From Apostichopus japonicus (Eukaryota > Echinodermata > Holothuroidea > Aspidochirotida > Stichopodidae): 64,000 bases of DNA. The position numbers and the translations under genes were made by a program. Position 1 is the first letter of the stretch. Each line of letters begins with the position of its first letter. The DNA lies in the NCBI RefSeq assembly GCF_037975245.1, contig NC_092562.1, positions 6,735,501-6,799,500 of the forward strand. The letters are read 5' to 3'. Positions 33,401-46,796 of the stretch are shown here, one piece after another. Under the pieces are notes generated by a model. It worked only from the letters and a program-made list of their open reading frames with translations. It was not told where the DNA came from and did not search any database.

Positions 33401-36400
33401 TTCGTTATTAACTTCCAACCAGCAATCCCTTTTCCTTTTCTTTTTGATTGTGTGTGCATATATTGTGTAAGTAACACTCGCAAACAACAATATACACGCT
33501 ACATGCATCGTCCGTAGCACACATACCAAGACGTAGGAGTTTCTCAATTGAATTTATCGACTCCAAGTGGGTTAGCAATAGAAACTCGTCTATTCATTCG
33601 TCAAGTGTCCTTTCTTCCATTGTGATATTGACGTATGAGCTTAAAGGTTGATGACACAGGCTCTTTGCCCTATTTGCTTGTGTGTTAGTATGCCTTTACC
33701 GTGCAAACGAATTACGTAATCCTGGTACTAACGAATACTTTATGAACATCGTCAGAAAATGTTGACCAACTTGTGCTCAGGGAGTCCAATAGCAAACAAA
33801 GTTATGAGGAAAGGAGTGGGTTCTTTAACTCAGTTTCAGCGGCGTGTAAATTCGAGGCTGAAAACGCAGTTTCGCTAATAATGTTATAACCCCGCCGCTG
33901 AGTTTGAACAAACTGGATTTTCAGATTGGCGGGAGTCGAAACCTTTGAATGACAGGACGAAGAATTAAGGAGATGCAGCTTCAGCTTCTTCAAACAGTTC
34001 TTCTGAAACAAAAAGTTCAGCGGCTGTCACTAAATACAAAAATAAAATTAGTGAGAGAGAGTAATAGAAATCAGCGGATCGGACAATTATTAATTATTAA
34101 GATCATACTTCAGGTGTGAATAATAGATCAAAGTCACGATGTGAGTTAGAGACGACATTCCAATAGATTGCAACAAAAAAAAAACATATTAGAACTCATC
34201 AGTCATAACGTGCCTATGGAGAGCGTAGGGGTTTGCTGTCGGTGAAATATCGGCAGTTTGTAGTCAGCATGGTATACTAGAAATGTCACCAAAAATAGAG
34301 CTGTTGTACGAAAATCTGACAACTTGATCTGCTTTCAACCTCAGTCCTCTTACATCGAGACTGTATACAACATGTATGATGATGACGTAAGTATCACGTG
34401 ACCCTTCGAAAGGAAATACGATACATGTAGTGAGCTTGGCATAGGGCCTGAAAAAGGCCTTGTATATAGGTCATGATTTGAGATAATTGTATAAGCCCCC
34501 CCTCCCCCTCCGGACAGTCGACCTATATGTTTCATGGAAATACACGCCTCTATTTTTTTTTTCAGTGTAATATCTCTTATGAGTTTCAAGATGCCGTACG
34601 CCTCTATACGTCAGGCGCTGTCCGACCATGAGCCCTGTCCATGCACAGGCTAGTGGGACCGTGGTGCGGTTAAAGTCAAGGATGCTATGCCTACGTGATA
34701 CATTCACACACGGAATTCATAGACACAATGCCCTTCCACAACCCTATTCGATAACACAAAGAAAGCTGCTGTCAATAGTTTTTTATTTAGGTATGAGATC
34801 GACCCAATGACGTAAGCATGCAAATCAATGTTCCTTTACTTTCACAATTGACTTCAATACTTTCGAATCAGCATATTGAAGACAGAGCGATTTTCGAACA
34901 AAACAGCATAGTTAAGTTTAATGGTGTGGTCCGTATCGTAAACTACAGTTCGCAGAAGCTTATAAACGACTTGACCAAGTCCTACTTTATGTTGCTATGT
35001 AACGATGTCTAAACTGCCGCCAGCTTTGTCATTCCGTGACTTACTAGAAAGTTTGATTTGGCGGTCAAATTTATATGTTTGCTGCGTTTACAGTACGAAG
35101 TTAAAGAAGTTTTAGTCATGGTTAAAATCTTGTAACAAATGTACATACTTCGAAATGGTTTTACAATTTTGTACCACAATGTGCTTTACTATCTGAAAAT
35201 TAGACACAATAGCACGATTCCAATAGAGAACTAGATAATCTAGAAAATGTGGTAAAGTTTCTTAAAACGACTTATTGGATGTCAGTGCTTTGATTATGTT
35301 TCTGGCCTCACTAATTATTTGCATCTCATCGACTGCGTAATGACAGGCATGTGTACTGAAATTGTTGAGCAGTTTTGTATCATATTTGTAAGATATGTAA
35401 ACAAACAATGAGAGTGGAGCCAATGCATGGAGGTCAAATGTTGACCAGTAATAACAGGCGTGTTCACCACATTTACAGCTAAAACGTATAGATTGGATTA
35501 TTATACAGGAACATCCATTCGTGGAAATAAACTATTTGAATGGGAAACCCTCACTGAATACCAAAAGCAGCTTAATTGTAAGCTTCTTACATGAGGAGAC
35601 TCATACAGTGCCCGACAAATATCAGTAAGTTGCAGAGAGAATGAAACGCACGACTGAGATAGTTGTCTTGACAGAGTCTCCGCTCTGAATTCCTTGTCAT
35701 GTTACAAATTCCCACACATAGTACTAGAGTAGGGAAATGCAAAAGAGAATATGGAGGAATTCACTACAAGTTCGAGAGGGTTACAAGGAAAAAACTAAGT
35801 CACAGTGTAAGAGATTTTGCAAAGTATAACATAAAGCATGGAGCAGTGTCCATTGTCGGATCCAAACTATCATTCTAAGTCTTAAAGCTGCCCCTTTTTT
35901 CGGTTGTTTTGTAAATTAATATCATTCTGGCCACAGTCATGAAACTAAGTTTCCTTTCACATCACGTGATAAGCCCCTCCCCCTTACCCTCATCAATCAT
36001 TTAACTGTTCATGCCAGTAGCGAGGTTTAATCAGTTACTAAATCAGAAAAGTGTGTAGCCGGTACAACATAATCTATCATGTTTACTTGTCGCAGCATAG
36101 TGTCACAAGTTCGCAATACGATACCTGCTTCAAAATTACAGTATTGAACTTTGGAGAGTCGAGGGTACATCGGTTGACAGGGTATACACCCTCTCCATCT
36201 CCCAGAACCCTCTTCGTCGTAAATAGGACCAGGTTGCTTGATTTTAATGTATCAGTAGCCGGCTAGTTCTACGTGAAATGTAAGACCTAAACCTCATTAC
36301 CGAACCATTTATATTTGATATGATCATTGATCTTGGTCGCAGTAGCAATACATATCAAAAGTGACTTCATCATAAATAGGACTTCCCCTTGGATATGATA

Positions 36401-38080
36401 ACACTATCGAGAATTGACCGTGCTCCAACCCCCCCCCACCTCCCCTCTCACCCCACCCTCGTCCTCTATAAAAAAAAAACCACCATGGCTATAAAATACA
36501 CATTATGCATCATCGAGATAACAAGCCAATGCACCAAAATGACGCGGTCTGTCAATGAACCAGCGGGTTTTAAAGTACCCCCTCTTAAGGTTCACTGCAT
36601 GTTTATGTAGTCCTAACACTAAGTGTATTTACACACCTCTTGGCCAGTGATGACACGGTCCTGTGTTTTTGATTCAGTGTTCGACGGTTGATGCAAGTGC
36701 TTTATATTGTTAACGACACAGATACAGATTTGCAATATGTTGTTTTTTTATCTATATATACCAGTAATTCCCAGCTCTGTTACTAAGTTAACATGATCTT
36801 TGATATCCATAACTGGAGGGCATTGGATTATTGTTTCCCTTGTCCTCAATTCTTGAGTTATGTTGCACACGAGCACACGGAATAGAGGGGGCTGTTTACA
36901 CTGACGTGCCAGAGCCGTAAGTACTGCTCTGTGACGTGTGTAACCATTTGTCGGAGCGTTTACCACATTTTATAACACTGTAATCAGTGACTACACAAAC
37001 GCTCGAATCCGCTTCTGTCTTTTTCCTCTCTTGACACACTTACATGGAACACGAGTAACTTTGAAGTTTTGTGAAACTCTATACTATATATATACAGCAG
37101 AAGATAACCACACAGTGCTCACTGGAGTTATAAATCGGGTTTTATCATCGATCAAGTTGGTACGCTAAGATGTTGACGGAGAGGTCATAAAGTAATTGAC
37201 ATATTTTACCGGCTGTACATAACCACTAGTGTCTATATTTAAAGTACCCTCGTGTGTTTGAAGTAAACCTCAAAGATGGAAATTACATGCAATTAATTTA
37301 ACTAACTTTAAACATCTCCGACAGAAGATTTTAAACTTCTGGGTCAGACTTAAACTTATGAAAACAGAATTCTGTTTTTCATATCGATGACGTAAGAGGT
37401 CTACGACAACATAAAACTAATTATTTGTCTTGTTAATATTTCTGTATAAGCGAATAGATATGGATATTGGCATTTATACTATTATTAAAACGTATCCAGC
37501 ATGGCCTTCGGGATATGTTGACAATTTCCGACTCTTGTGTATTTTTACGCTAATCAACTGTAATAAACTGTTACGAGAAAACAACCTAATTTTCTCGTGT
37601 GTACGTATTTTCTATTTAGCGTTATAAAATGTTTCTTACGTAATGTTTCAGCTAGGAGGTCTCTAGTTTGTGTAACTTGAGTATCAGTTTATTGCTGGCT
37701 GCGGAAGTTGGTTCTTGCTGCCGGGGCTTTATGTAAACAGTCCGGTGGACAAGGCCTCCTTTGTTCTTAGTATACGGGTAATTATTAGGGGTGCATAGAC
37801 AGTGGGGCGGGGTTAGTTCATATTCGTATAGTATTGTAGAGACCGTTGACCGGCTGTCATTGGGCTATGGCGCTTGTCAATCTCACTGGCTTTTTCATAA
37901 TTGGTTAATTAAATCGTGTATAGGGTTCTATACAGTTACGGGGGTATTTATAATGTCGTGCAAGGAGCGTTTTTAGACAATAGGTTGCGATATATTTAGT
38001 GTAATTTGCTAGGCAGAATCTATGCCGAATTTGTATGTTGTTTTAGGGACTTAGATTATTTTTGGCTTGTGCAGAGAATC
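30479..38080. other. No recognisable gene
   Basis: A 7.6-kb non-coding stretch with poly-G/C runs (near 33,038 and 34,500), CCCCACC runs near 31,300 and many short chance ORFs (longest 141 codons at 32,651-33,076, spanning a poly-G tract). I found no exon, microRNA hairpin or mobile element that I could support. Confidence 0.35.
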
Positions 38081-38839
38081 GAGTAATGCACTCTGCAGCT
38101 GCGCTGCGTAACTGCTTGTGCCTGCCGTATTCTGCAGCTGCGCTGCGTAGCTGCTTGTGCCTGCGCAAGGTCGTCGCAGCGTAGGGTTCGCGGGCTGACG
38201 AACCTCATCGTTAGCTGCGCTGCGTTGTCCTTACGATGCGTCGCCCTTGACGCAGTACCTATAGATTAGCTGCGGTGTGTCTCTGGGCCGTCTTAAGGCA
38301 TGGGCCCACTGGGCCCTGGCCCAGGGCCCCGCGATGTCAGGGGCCCCGCAATCGTAGTAACCCCATGTCTTAATCTGGGAGGAAAATTTATTGAATAGGC
38401 CATTATGACTGATTGAATTCGATACTTGACAACTTGTGACGAGAGTTGGTGAAACACTTGAGAGTTTTACATTAAATATTCGAATCTGAGTTGGACACCC
38501 TGGAATATACAATGCCCGAAGGCTTACAACACCTCAAAACACCTCAGAAAGATTGACTTTCAGCCAATCATACAACAGTTTACGATCAAGATATGGCGCA
38601 AGTTCCGTTAGTTCCCCCAGTTAAAAGACTCAACACAAGGGTGTTACAAATGGTGAGTCCAGTATTGTTAGGGAAGGGATGGAGGGCAACTGGAAGATTA
38701 CTCTTCTATAATGTATTTCTGCTTTTAGATATATCACGTATGTTATTCAGCTAAAGTTTTATGCTTTATGCGCGACATAGGGAGGGGCATAGGCGTAGGA
38801 GGCGGGGGGGGGGGCTGCAGCCCCCAAGCAATTTTTTTT

Positions 38840-39216
38840 AGGTGAAAATTCGGGCAATATGCTGAGAATTTTTCGGGCACCTACTGGAAGAAGAATAATT
38901 TGCAGTGTGTTTTTCATTTTTTTTTTGGTGAAAATTCGGCAATATGCTGAGAATTTTTCGGGCATCTACTGAAAGAAGAATAATTTGCAATATGTTTTTC
39001 ATTTTTTTTGGGGTGAAAATTCGGGCAATATGCTGAGATTTTTTCGAGCACCTACTGAAAGAAGAATAATTTGCAATCCTTTTTTCAAATTTTGGGGTGA
39101 AAATTTGGGCAATATGCTGAGAATTTTTTCGGGCACCTACTGAAAGAATAATAATTTGCAGTGTGTTTTTCAATTTTTTGGGTGAAAATTTGGGCAATAT
39201 GCTGAGAATTTTTCGG
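38840..39216. repeat. ~85-bp tandem repeat within family A MITE
   Basis: Five copies beginning GTGAAAATTCGGGCAATATG and running through CACCTACTGAAAGAAGAATA, starting near 38842, 38929, 39014, 39098 and 39183. Only one such unit is present in the intact family copy at 48751-49125, so the array arose after or during transposition of this copy. Confidence 0.9.
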
Positions 39217-39224
39217 ACACCTAC

Positions 39225-39619
39225 CAGTGGCGGAGCCTCCATACAGTTAGGGGGATGCCCCCCCCCTCCCCCTGACGGACTCAAATGGACTGCTGGCGCC
39301 CTTTTCAGCTTTTTACCACTTTTTACTTATTCGGGATTATTGACTTTTTTATTGCGCTCTCAAATACCTATTGACATTTGTCACATTTTGTTGGTGCAAT
39401 TTTCTGACAAATGGCGATGACACATATTTATTCTTTGTTTATCTGCAAATTAGCAAGGCATGGAAAGGGTCAATTCCGGCGATCTAGGGAGTATCTTTAC
39501 TTAAAAAATTTCTGTACGCTCCGCGCCAACCTGTATAGTGGCGCTCCGCTTAGATAGTGTCGAAAGCGCCCCTACAGACCATTCTCTCCCCCTGACCAAT
39601 ACCCCTAGCTCCGCCACTG
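39225..39619 (+). mobile_element. hAT-like MITE (innermost level of the nest)
   Basis: Ends CAGTGGCGGAGC and GCTCCGCCACTG, flanked by ACACCTAC and GCACCTAC, an 8-bp duplication with one change. The target lies in the CACCTACTGAAAGAA segment of the family A element, proving it inserted there last. It contains the inverted GCGCCAAC...GTGGCGC hairpin motif also seen at 596-640 and 13,600-13,645. Confidence 0.92.
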
Positions 39620-40584
39620 GCACCTACTGAAAGAAGAATAATTTGTGTTTCCAATGGTTAAACTTATATAATTATTATCATTATTGTTGTAACGACTTCC
39701 CAATAATTCTAACCAATATGGAAGGGTAATAACACGGAAAATGATTTTATGATATTGGCATGTGATGATATGCACATTGACACGTGGAACGCGCGCGGAG
39801 CGCGTGAAAAATGTTGGTTATATTTTTCGGGCAAGTCGTTGCAGCCCCCCCCCCCAAATCAAATGAGGCTCCTACGCCTATGGGGAGGGGTGGTAAATGC
39901 AGGCATGTGTATTCTTGAGCGATTGTCAAGGATGTCAATTTTTCACGCAGCTTTTTTCGAACTCACTTGATTGAGGGGCCCCGCTCCATTGCCGGGCCCA
40001 GGGCCCGGTGATCTCTTAAGACGGCCCTGGTGTGTCTGCGTTGTCTTTGACGCAGCGCCTATAGTTAGCTGCGCTGCTAGGCAGCTTACATATTAAGGCT
40101 AGTTCATGTATGACGCCCTTGTTATTGTGTTTAGGTTTTATTGTTCTACTTTCTGTATATATTATTTGTTTATCATGCTTTACGAAAGATGTACGGCAGG
40201 TACATTGTTTACCTAATTATACTTTTTAAACTCTTAATGCACTGTAAGTGTACTTCTTTTCAACGGTGTCCTCGAGTCTCTTTCTACAACCCCCTTCCTC
40301 AATTGCCAACTGGGTACTTCACCATACACACCGAAGCGGAAAGTGTTACAAAACTATAGATCCTGGGTCGCATGATTCTAAAGTATATGGTCATCACAAT
40401 GCTGGGTTCCAGGGCAAAGATACATGAGTCATAAGAGGTATATAGATCGCCAAAGAACGGACATGATTCAGTAACTTTTTATACAGCTTTTACTCCTTCT
40501 ACAGTAGTAAATTTTGTGTCGCTTAATGAGAAAAATCTTCGGTGTATATGAGAACCACATCGAGTAAAAGAACCCTCCTGCTTT

Positions 40585-40935
40585 GTGATGAGGTCTAAGG
40601 TCATTTGGGGTCACCAAGGGTCAAATAGTGAAAACCTTGTAGACACGATATCTCAAGAAGGGAAGCTTGGACCAATATCATATTTGGTATATATGAGTTA
40701 CATATTGGGTAGAAGAACACTTTTGTTTTGTGGGGCGGTCAAATGTCATTTGGGGTCTCTATGGGTCAAATTGTGAAAACATTGTAAGCACGATACATCA
40801 AGAAGGGAAGTTTGGACGAGTGTCATATTTAGTATGTAGTTGTGATACGTCCAGTACAAGAAGCATAATATTGTTTGTGGAGGTCAAAGGTCATTTGGAG
40901 TCACCAGTGGCCAAATTGTGGAACATTGTTACATA
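40585..40935 (+). repeat. ~145-bp tandem repeat
   Basis: About two and a half diverged copies with GGTCATTTGGGGTCACC, GGTCAAATNGTGAAAAC and CAAGAAGGGAAGNTTGGAC, starting near 40589, 40735 and 40880. The overlapping 60-99 codon ORFs are the same repeat in successive frames. Confidence 0.85.
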
Positions 40936-43900
40936 ATCTACTGTACCTCCCATCGACCACCTTAGTAAATAACACATGCGTTACGCCTCATAAGCATAGG
41001 AGGCTGTTGGCAATTGGATATAAGCTTATATGGGCAACCGTAGAATCCAATCAAGATTCGCGGAAAAGTTCCCTTGGCCTTCAGCGCGTCGCTCCGCAGC
41101 ATACGTTGGCTTTGGTGGAGGTGTGTAAAGCCACGTACAGTAGTCGGACCTGGTTTTATCATGCCATAGTGTAATTGTACATATAAAAAGTGGTTTGGGC
41201 CATTTATATTGTAACAGCTATTTCTGGTTTCCAAGCAGAAGTCTAGTGCAATGAAGCCATCGAAACCTCAATGCGTTTTTCTTTTTGGTTTTTTTCTTGG
41301 TCATTATGTGACTGTAAATATTGCCGCAAAATGACTACGTTTTTTCGTGAAGTCATTATGCGGCAGTAGAAACTGCATAATAAAGACAATATGATGTTTG
41401 TGAAATGGCGACCTTTCCGAGACAGCTGACAAACTGCCCAATAAAAAACTCAAGCCTTGGTCATTAATCTGCATAAAATGAACCTCACATAATGACTTGT
41501 AATTGTTTTTCTCATTATGTGACACAAAATTTACTAGTGTAGAAGGAGTAAAAGCTGCATAAAAAGTGACTGAATAATGTCCGTTTTGGCGTTCCATATT
41601 ATGAGGAACTTAGGTGGTGTTGGTGGAATGTCATAGGACCTATCTAAAGTTCTCACTGGCACGTGATGTTGAGTCACTTAATCCACGTCGCAAAAGTAAT
41701 GAATGTTGTAGATTTCAATTTTTAATTTGTTTTGATCACAAAAGTAAACTCTACCTGAAGGTTAAGGTACTGTTTAATTATTGTTGCACAATAATAATTA
41801 GAGAGGGTGTTTTTTTAAATCCCCCTATTGTTTTTTTTTTTTCAATTGTTCGAATCCATGTACACCAACCTTAACTATAGAATTCTTCTGAAGATGTGGT
41901 GATTCTTGTCAAATGAAAATCATTAACTTGGAACTCCTTTGTTCAAGTCTGAATGCAATAGAATTACACCCATACGCAGACAAAATCACACACACAAACA
42001 GTGAGAAACATTGCACCTACTGCGTTCTATTATCGGTAAGCATTTTTTATTGACTTTGTCACAGTCTGCGAGTATCACATATATTTTTTGAGGCCCTCAA
42101 ACATAATTTACAATTAGAGAAATCAGAATATTGGAATACTAACGGAGACACATGGTACCCAAATAATATAGTCTGTTTCTATAGTTTGCCAAAATCGCCA
42201 GAGGGACGATGAAATTAGGGAATTAACTTACCAAAATTGGTTAACTTCCAATATCCAACACTGTTACAATACTTCGTAGCCGTACTCAATTGAAGGTTCA
42301 CATCTAAAAATTACTTGGGATGTAAACCTCAATACAATGATAAAACTGAAACATGAAAGTCAGAAACGTTCATCAATGGTGCCCTTTTTGTGTCTCGATA
42401 TTTCTATTTTTAAATTTAACACAGCGCCCTCTCTTTGTAGAAGCGCTTACATGAACACATAGCTTCTTTTTTTCTGCAGTTGGTAAATTACAAGTTACAT
42501 GGAATAACGGAGAGGGTATGCATGGTAGTGTGGGTGGGGGGGGGGACCGTCATAGTAACAACAGGGGTTATAAATTTAAGATGTGTTCATCACACTGGGG
42601 CTATAAATTTAAGAATTGTTCATCACATTGAATCACTATACTGTTAAGAATCATTTCCAACGCCATGCCATGCTGTATCGAAAAGCTAGATAAGACACGG
42701 GTAGAAGTCGGCGAATACGAAAGACCTTTATTTACTTGTATCAGCCGTCAAGGGGAGTCACTCTGTAACATTCACTTTTAGAGTCGATATCAAAACGTTT
42801 GATTCCGGGAAATGCAAAATAACACGGCGACCAAACCGATTCCTTATCTTGTATTCTTTGACACCATTCTAGGGAAGGCAAGCCTTCCTAAATAGCAAAA
42901 ACACAAGTTAGGCAAAAACGACTATATGATAATGTAAGGCAATAACTGGCCCTTGGGTGGAGAGGAATGGGTCGCTTAAGCATCTACAGTGTTCACAACT
43001 TCATAGTCTGAATACGTTACCAATATCTATATAGTGTCCTCTCACACGCGCTCCGAAATGGCGAACTAGATGGGGTCGACTTGAGATACCATATCAGAAT
43101 TGGAGGTAATGCACATCTTCGGTTAACCATTGTAGGATACTTGCCTAAAACACCCAGCAATGTGACGTTTTCCAACCTAAGGACGTTCATTTTCCTTGTA
43201 CACGATCAAGACCCCGATGATTTGGTAATCATTTCAAACACATTCTTTACAACAACATTCAATCAGGACTTCCAAAAACGTTTGCATTCTGGAAACTTTT
43301 CTACTACACACTGATATGTGTGCTAGTCGGTGCAGCACTATTTTTGTACTTGGAGTGGGGGGGGGGGGCGGGGATAAGATCTTTTGTCGCCCAGGGGAGT
43401 GGTGACCCCTTCCTCCTTTCAGAAAGTTTGGTAAAGTGGAGGTTGCTTGTATGCAAAATGGTGCTATATTTTGCAACTTCTTAAACAATGTTGAAGAATT
43501 TTCGACTGTTTAGGTTGCTCCACACATATATACATGTTCATGTTAATGCACTGTGCACTAATGTTGTTGTAATTTTATGTCTTCCAGTGTGGGGGGCTGA
43601 TCCCCCTGAATTTAACCCCTACCCCTAGAAGTATACGTGGTCCAATGGCACTCCCTCTGTATAAAGGTCTAAGGATGATGATCGCTGTCCGCCAAAATTA
43701 AAAGAAAAAGCAAGACATACTGGCCACACCAGAGAGTGAAAAATACAACTGTACTATTTGAGTATCTGTTTTTATGAGTATATTCTATATATCATTTTTG
43801 ACACAAATCACCCAGTCAACACACAAGGCAAGTTAATAGTGGCACACACGTACATCAGCACATGCATGGTAACAACTCATCACAAAACGGCAGATACAAT

Positions 43901-44640
43901 ACTGAAGACAATAAGCACCATCAGAATCGTTAGTTACAAAGTATGTTACTTTTATCTGCTTATCATAACAAATGTCGATTTTAACGTAGTTTAACTTTGA
44001 TAGAAATACTTCTAGTCTACATATGAGGAAGTGTTAGGTCACAAAATCTCATGTGGGGGATAGACGATGTAAAAATATGCTCAAATGGCGGACTAAACTT
44101 CAAAATGTTTCATTTCATATGTAAGCAATTCAATCAATATTGGCAAATGAAACGCAGCCCAAGTTGTTAAGTTACAGAAAAAAAAAAAGTCATATGGGAG
44201 AAAGATATACGGCAACCTAGTATTAAATTGGTCCAAATTCAACAAGCACTTCATCCCCCACCCCTGTTTTTACTTGTTTAATATCAGTTTCCTGAATATT
44301 TGAAACTCGTAACCATGTCAGTGCGCTAAATGAGTGTCACTTAAACTAAGAATGAAGTAAACAGATTGTGCGCGGACAGTACCCTGTAATGTAATGTAAT
44401 ATTCACAGGATTTCTGTGATATTAAATAACGAATTAATTTGAACATGAAAGTACTTGTAAGAAGTGACAGAAGGAATAAAATGATACTACTGAAATCAAT
44501 CTAATTGAAAACCATTATGAACATTAATCATGAATATATAATCATGAATAAACAGGGAAGAAACTGAAGGTAATAAATATTGTAAAGAAGAATTAAACAA
44601 AAACTAATAAATTATAGGTAAACAGTAAAGCTATAAAAAG
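40936..44640. other. No recognisable gene
   Basis: Non-coding AT-rich DNA. A segment at 41,300-41,610 has repeated CATTATGTGAC/TGCATAATGAC words in both orientations and may be an old MITE, but its ends are unclear. Poly-G runs lie near 42,537 and 43,356. No exon was supported. Confidence 0.35.
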
Positions 44641-44649
44641 GCTGCACTA

Positions 44650-44915
44650 TGGTGAAAGGTTGGATGGAGACACACATACCAAAATAACACAATAGTGAGA
44701 TCTAAGGAAGCCACAATAAATATTAATAGGGTGATAGGTTGGAGGAAGACACACATTCCAACAAAACAAAACACAATGAGTGAACTATAAAGGAAGCAAC
44801 AATATAGACTAATAGGGTGATAGGTTCGATGGAGACACACATACCAAAACAACACAATGGTGAGATATGCAGGAAGCAACAATATAGACTGCTACAATCG
44901 CGGGTTGGATAGAAA
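44650..44915 (-). repeat. ~80-bp tandem repeat
   Basis: A little over three copies of a unit with TAGGGTGATAGGTTNGATGG, GAGACACACATACCA and GAAGCAACAATATAGACTA, at spacings of 79-86 bases. Minus-strand ORFs here (repeated FWYVCLHRT-like words) are artefacts. Confidence 0.85.
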
Positions 44916-46790
44916 CAAAGGCAGCAAAACATCAAGTTAGCTCTCTAAGGTAAAATATTCTCATGAAAACTTACTAAATTGCCCACATAAATAGTACCCT
45001 GTTCAGCAAGTAGGAAGTAAAGTTAATTTAAAAGAAACACAAAAGTGTACCGTAGAGTTATAGTTGGTACTGTAGATGGCAGTGAGTATACATGAATATG
45101 TAGAAGAGTAACCATTAGCACCATCATTACAACATCTAAGTTTGAACGGTTAATCTCCTCAGTCACACATAGTACATGAGACGGAATATCCAGCACAACA
45201 AGGCAATGTATACCGCTCAAAATGTCTATCATAAACCATACATTATGCAAAAAAAAAAATATGAATGACTTTCTTACTGAGAGAATTCACTTACTTGTCC
45301 AATTCTCCTGCTTGTTTAAGAACTGAATACTTTTTAATATATGAATGCTCTTGTTCAAATTAGAGGTAACACTCATGGTATCAACATTGTAACCGTTGCA
45401 TTACTAAGACTTTAATAGCACATTCAACATCACAAGCAAGTCTTTCGGGACTGACAGTATAAACACAGAAGTCTTGGTGAATTCTCTGAAGGTCAAACCA
45501 AAAACATGATAGCTGACCAATTTTGGGTTTTCACCAAAAAAAGATATCAGAAAGAATTAATCTTCTCTCCAAACCCTTTAATGTTTCGAGTAATCATTAT
45601 AATTACAGCCTTCCAAAGAATATAAGCCTGGTAATTAAGAGAGGGTTAATATAAAATGTTATAACCCTTGTATAAACATACAGAAAAGATACTGTAAGTC
45701 TAATGATACACCTATGGACATAAACAAATAACATGATGTTATACCATTAAGAGATTACAATTACCAATGACAAAATAACAGAACTGGAGAGTACAGCATT
45801 ACCAAGATTTAAGTGTTAGATGGGTAAGTGTGTATCATTACTCTGAAACAAATTTAATTTAAGAACAACAAAAAATATGGATGGATGATCCTTAGTGAAA
45901 TAAAATCACATGAAAAGATGGAAATTTAATGAGTCACTACATTTCATGAACTAAATCTAAAATGAATTATCTTTCAAAACCTTACCCATTTCTAATTGAC
46001 TTGATGAAACTAAACAATGTTTTGATACCACTACAATGTTTGGTAATGATGAGAGTTTTCCTGATTGAAGCAAAAGGACTAGCTATGGATGCTTCAAAAA
46101 ACCAAACTTCCTGCACTGAATTTGTTCCAGGTAATGACAGGTAAAGGGTGGAAAAAGATGACTTGGATCATAACAGAGAGTGTCCCATTAGATATTTTAT
46201 GTTTGAATACTAAGCCTGCAAAACCAACCTATCACAGAATCATTCAGGTTAAGGATATATGTCGAATTGAGGAGATGTAGTAACATTCAAAATAGATTTG
46301 ATATTAAAGGATTAACATTTCAATATTGGCAAGATTGACAGAAATTTCAAAGACACAATTAAAATGTAAGTCTTGAGGCAAACATTTAAGGATGATAATT
46401 GTGTTAGGGGATTTAAACCAATTGATGATTGGTATTAAGTAAGCATCCCAATTAATGTACCTTCTGAGCTATACCCTTCTGGGTGGGCAAACTCATTTTA
46501 CAACTAGCACAAAAGAAGACTATGAACATCATTATATATGCCTGACACTGCAAACCACTTACATTTTTTCATATACTGTAATTTTATTTCTAATATTTAA
46601 TCTGTCAGAAAGCTGCACAAACTATTTTTTGACTATTTGTACAATTTTAATAAGCAGCTCACTTGGCTGTAAGGTTTTCAGGTTTGCACACCATTATAAA
46701 CTTTGCACCCACATATTTAGACACATATATTTTACACAAACATGTTTTTGAAAAGAGCATAGCTTGCACAACATGAAAATTTAACACATC
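44916..46790. other. No recognisable gene
   Basis: AT-rich DNA without exon-like sequence. Short plus-strand frames near 45,962-46,280 show no family resemblance. Confidence 0.35.
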
Positions 46791-46796
46791 GACCGC

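Larger units (their letters stand above)
38788..39882 (+). mobile_element. hAT-like MITE, family A (middle level of the nest)
   Basis: Starts CATAGGCGTAGGAG and ends CTCCTACGCCTATG, with a perfect 8-bp duplication GGGAGGGG on both sides (38780-38787 and 39883-39890). It contains an internal fivefold ~85-bp tandem expansion near its left end and is itself interrupted by the element at 39225-39619. The right half keeps the family hallmarks, including the GCGCGCGGAGCGCG hairpin and TTTTTCGGGCAAGTC. Confidence 0.93.
38283..40029 (+). mobile_element. hAT-like element (outer level of a nest)
   Basis: Termini CTGGGCCGTCTTAAG and, inverted, CAGGGCCGTCTTAAG, with a perfect 8-bp duplication GTGTGTCT at 38275-38282 and 40030-40037. 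G/C-rich inverted blocks (GGGCCC-type) follow each end. Without the nested insertion it is about 650 bp and non-autonomous. No transposase was recognised. Confidence 0.92.
38085..40090. repeat. GC-rich GCTGCGCTGCGT repeat cluster, split by a hAT insertion
   Basis: Bases 38085-38282 and 40030-40090 contain tandem and dispersed copies of AGCTGCGCTGCGT and TTGACGCAG...CCTATAG. The two parts were one block before the element at 38283-40029 inserted. Its composition is clearly richer in G+C than its surroundings. Confidence 0.7.

Noticed and set aside
38838-39284. 148-codon minus-strand ORF with repeated RKILSILP words
   Set aside because: It is the ~85-bp tandem repeat inside the family A MITE.
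41851-41870. GTTCGAATCC-like word suggesting a tRNA T-arm
   Set aside because: No acceptor stem, anticodon arm or A-box is found at the right distance.
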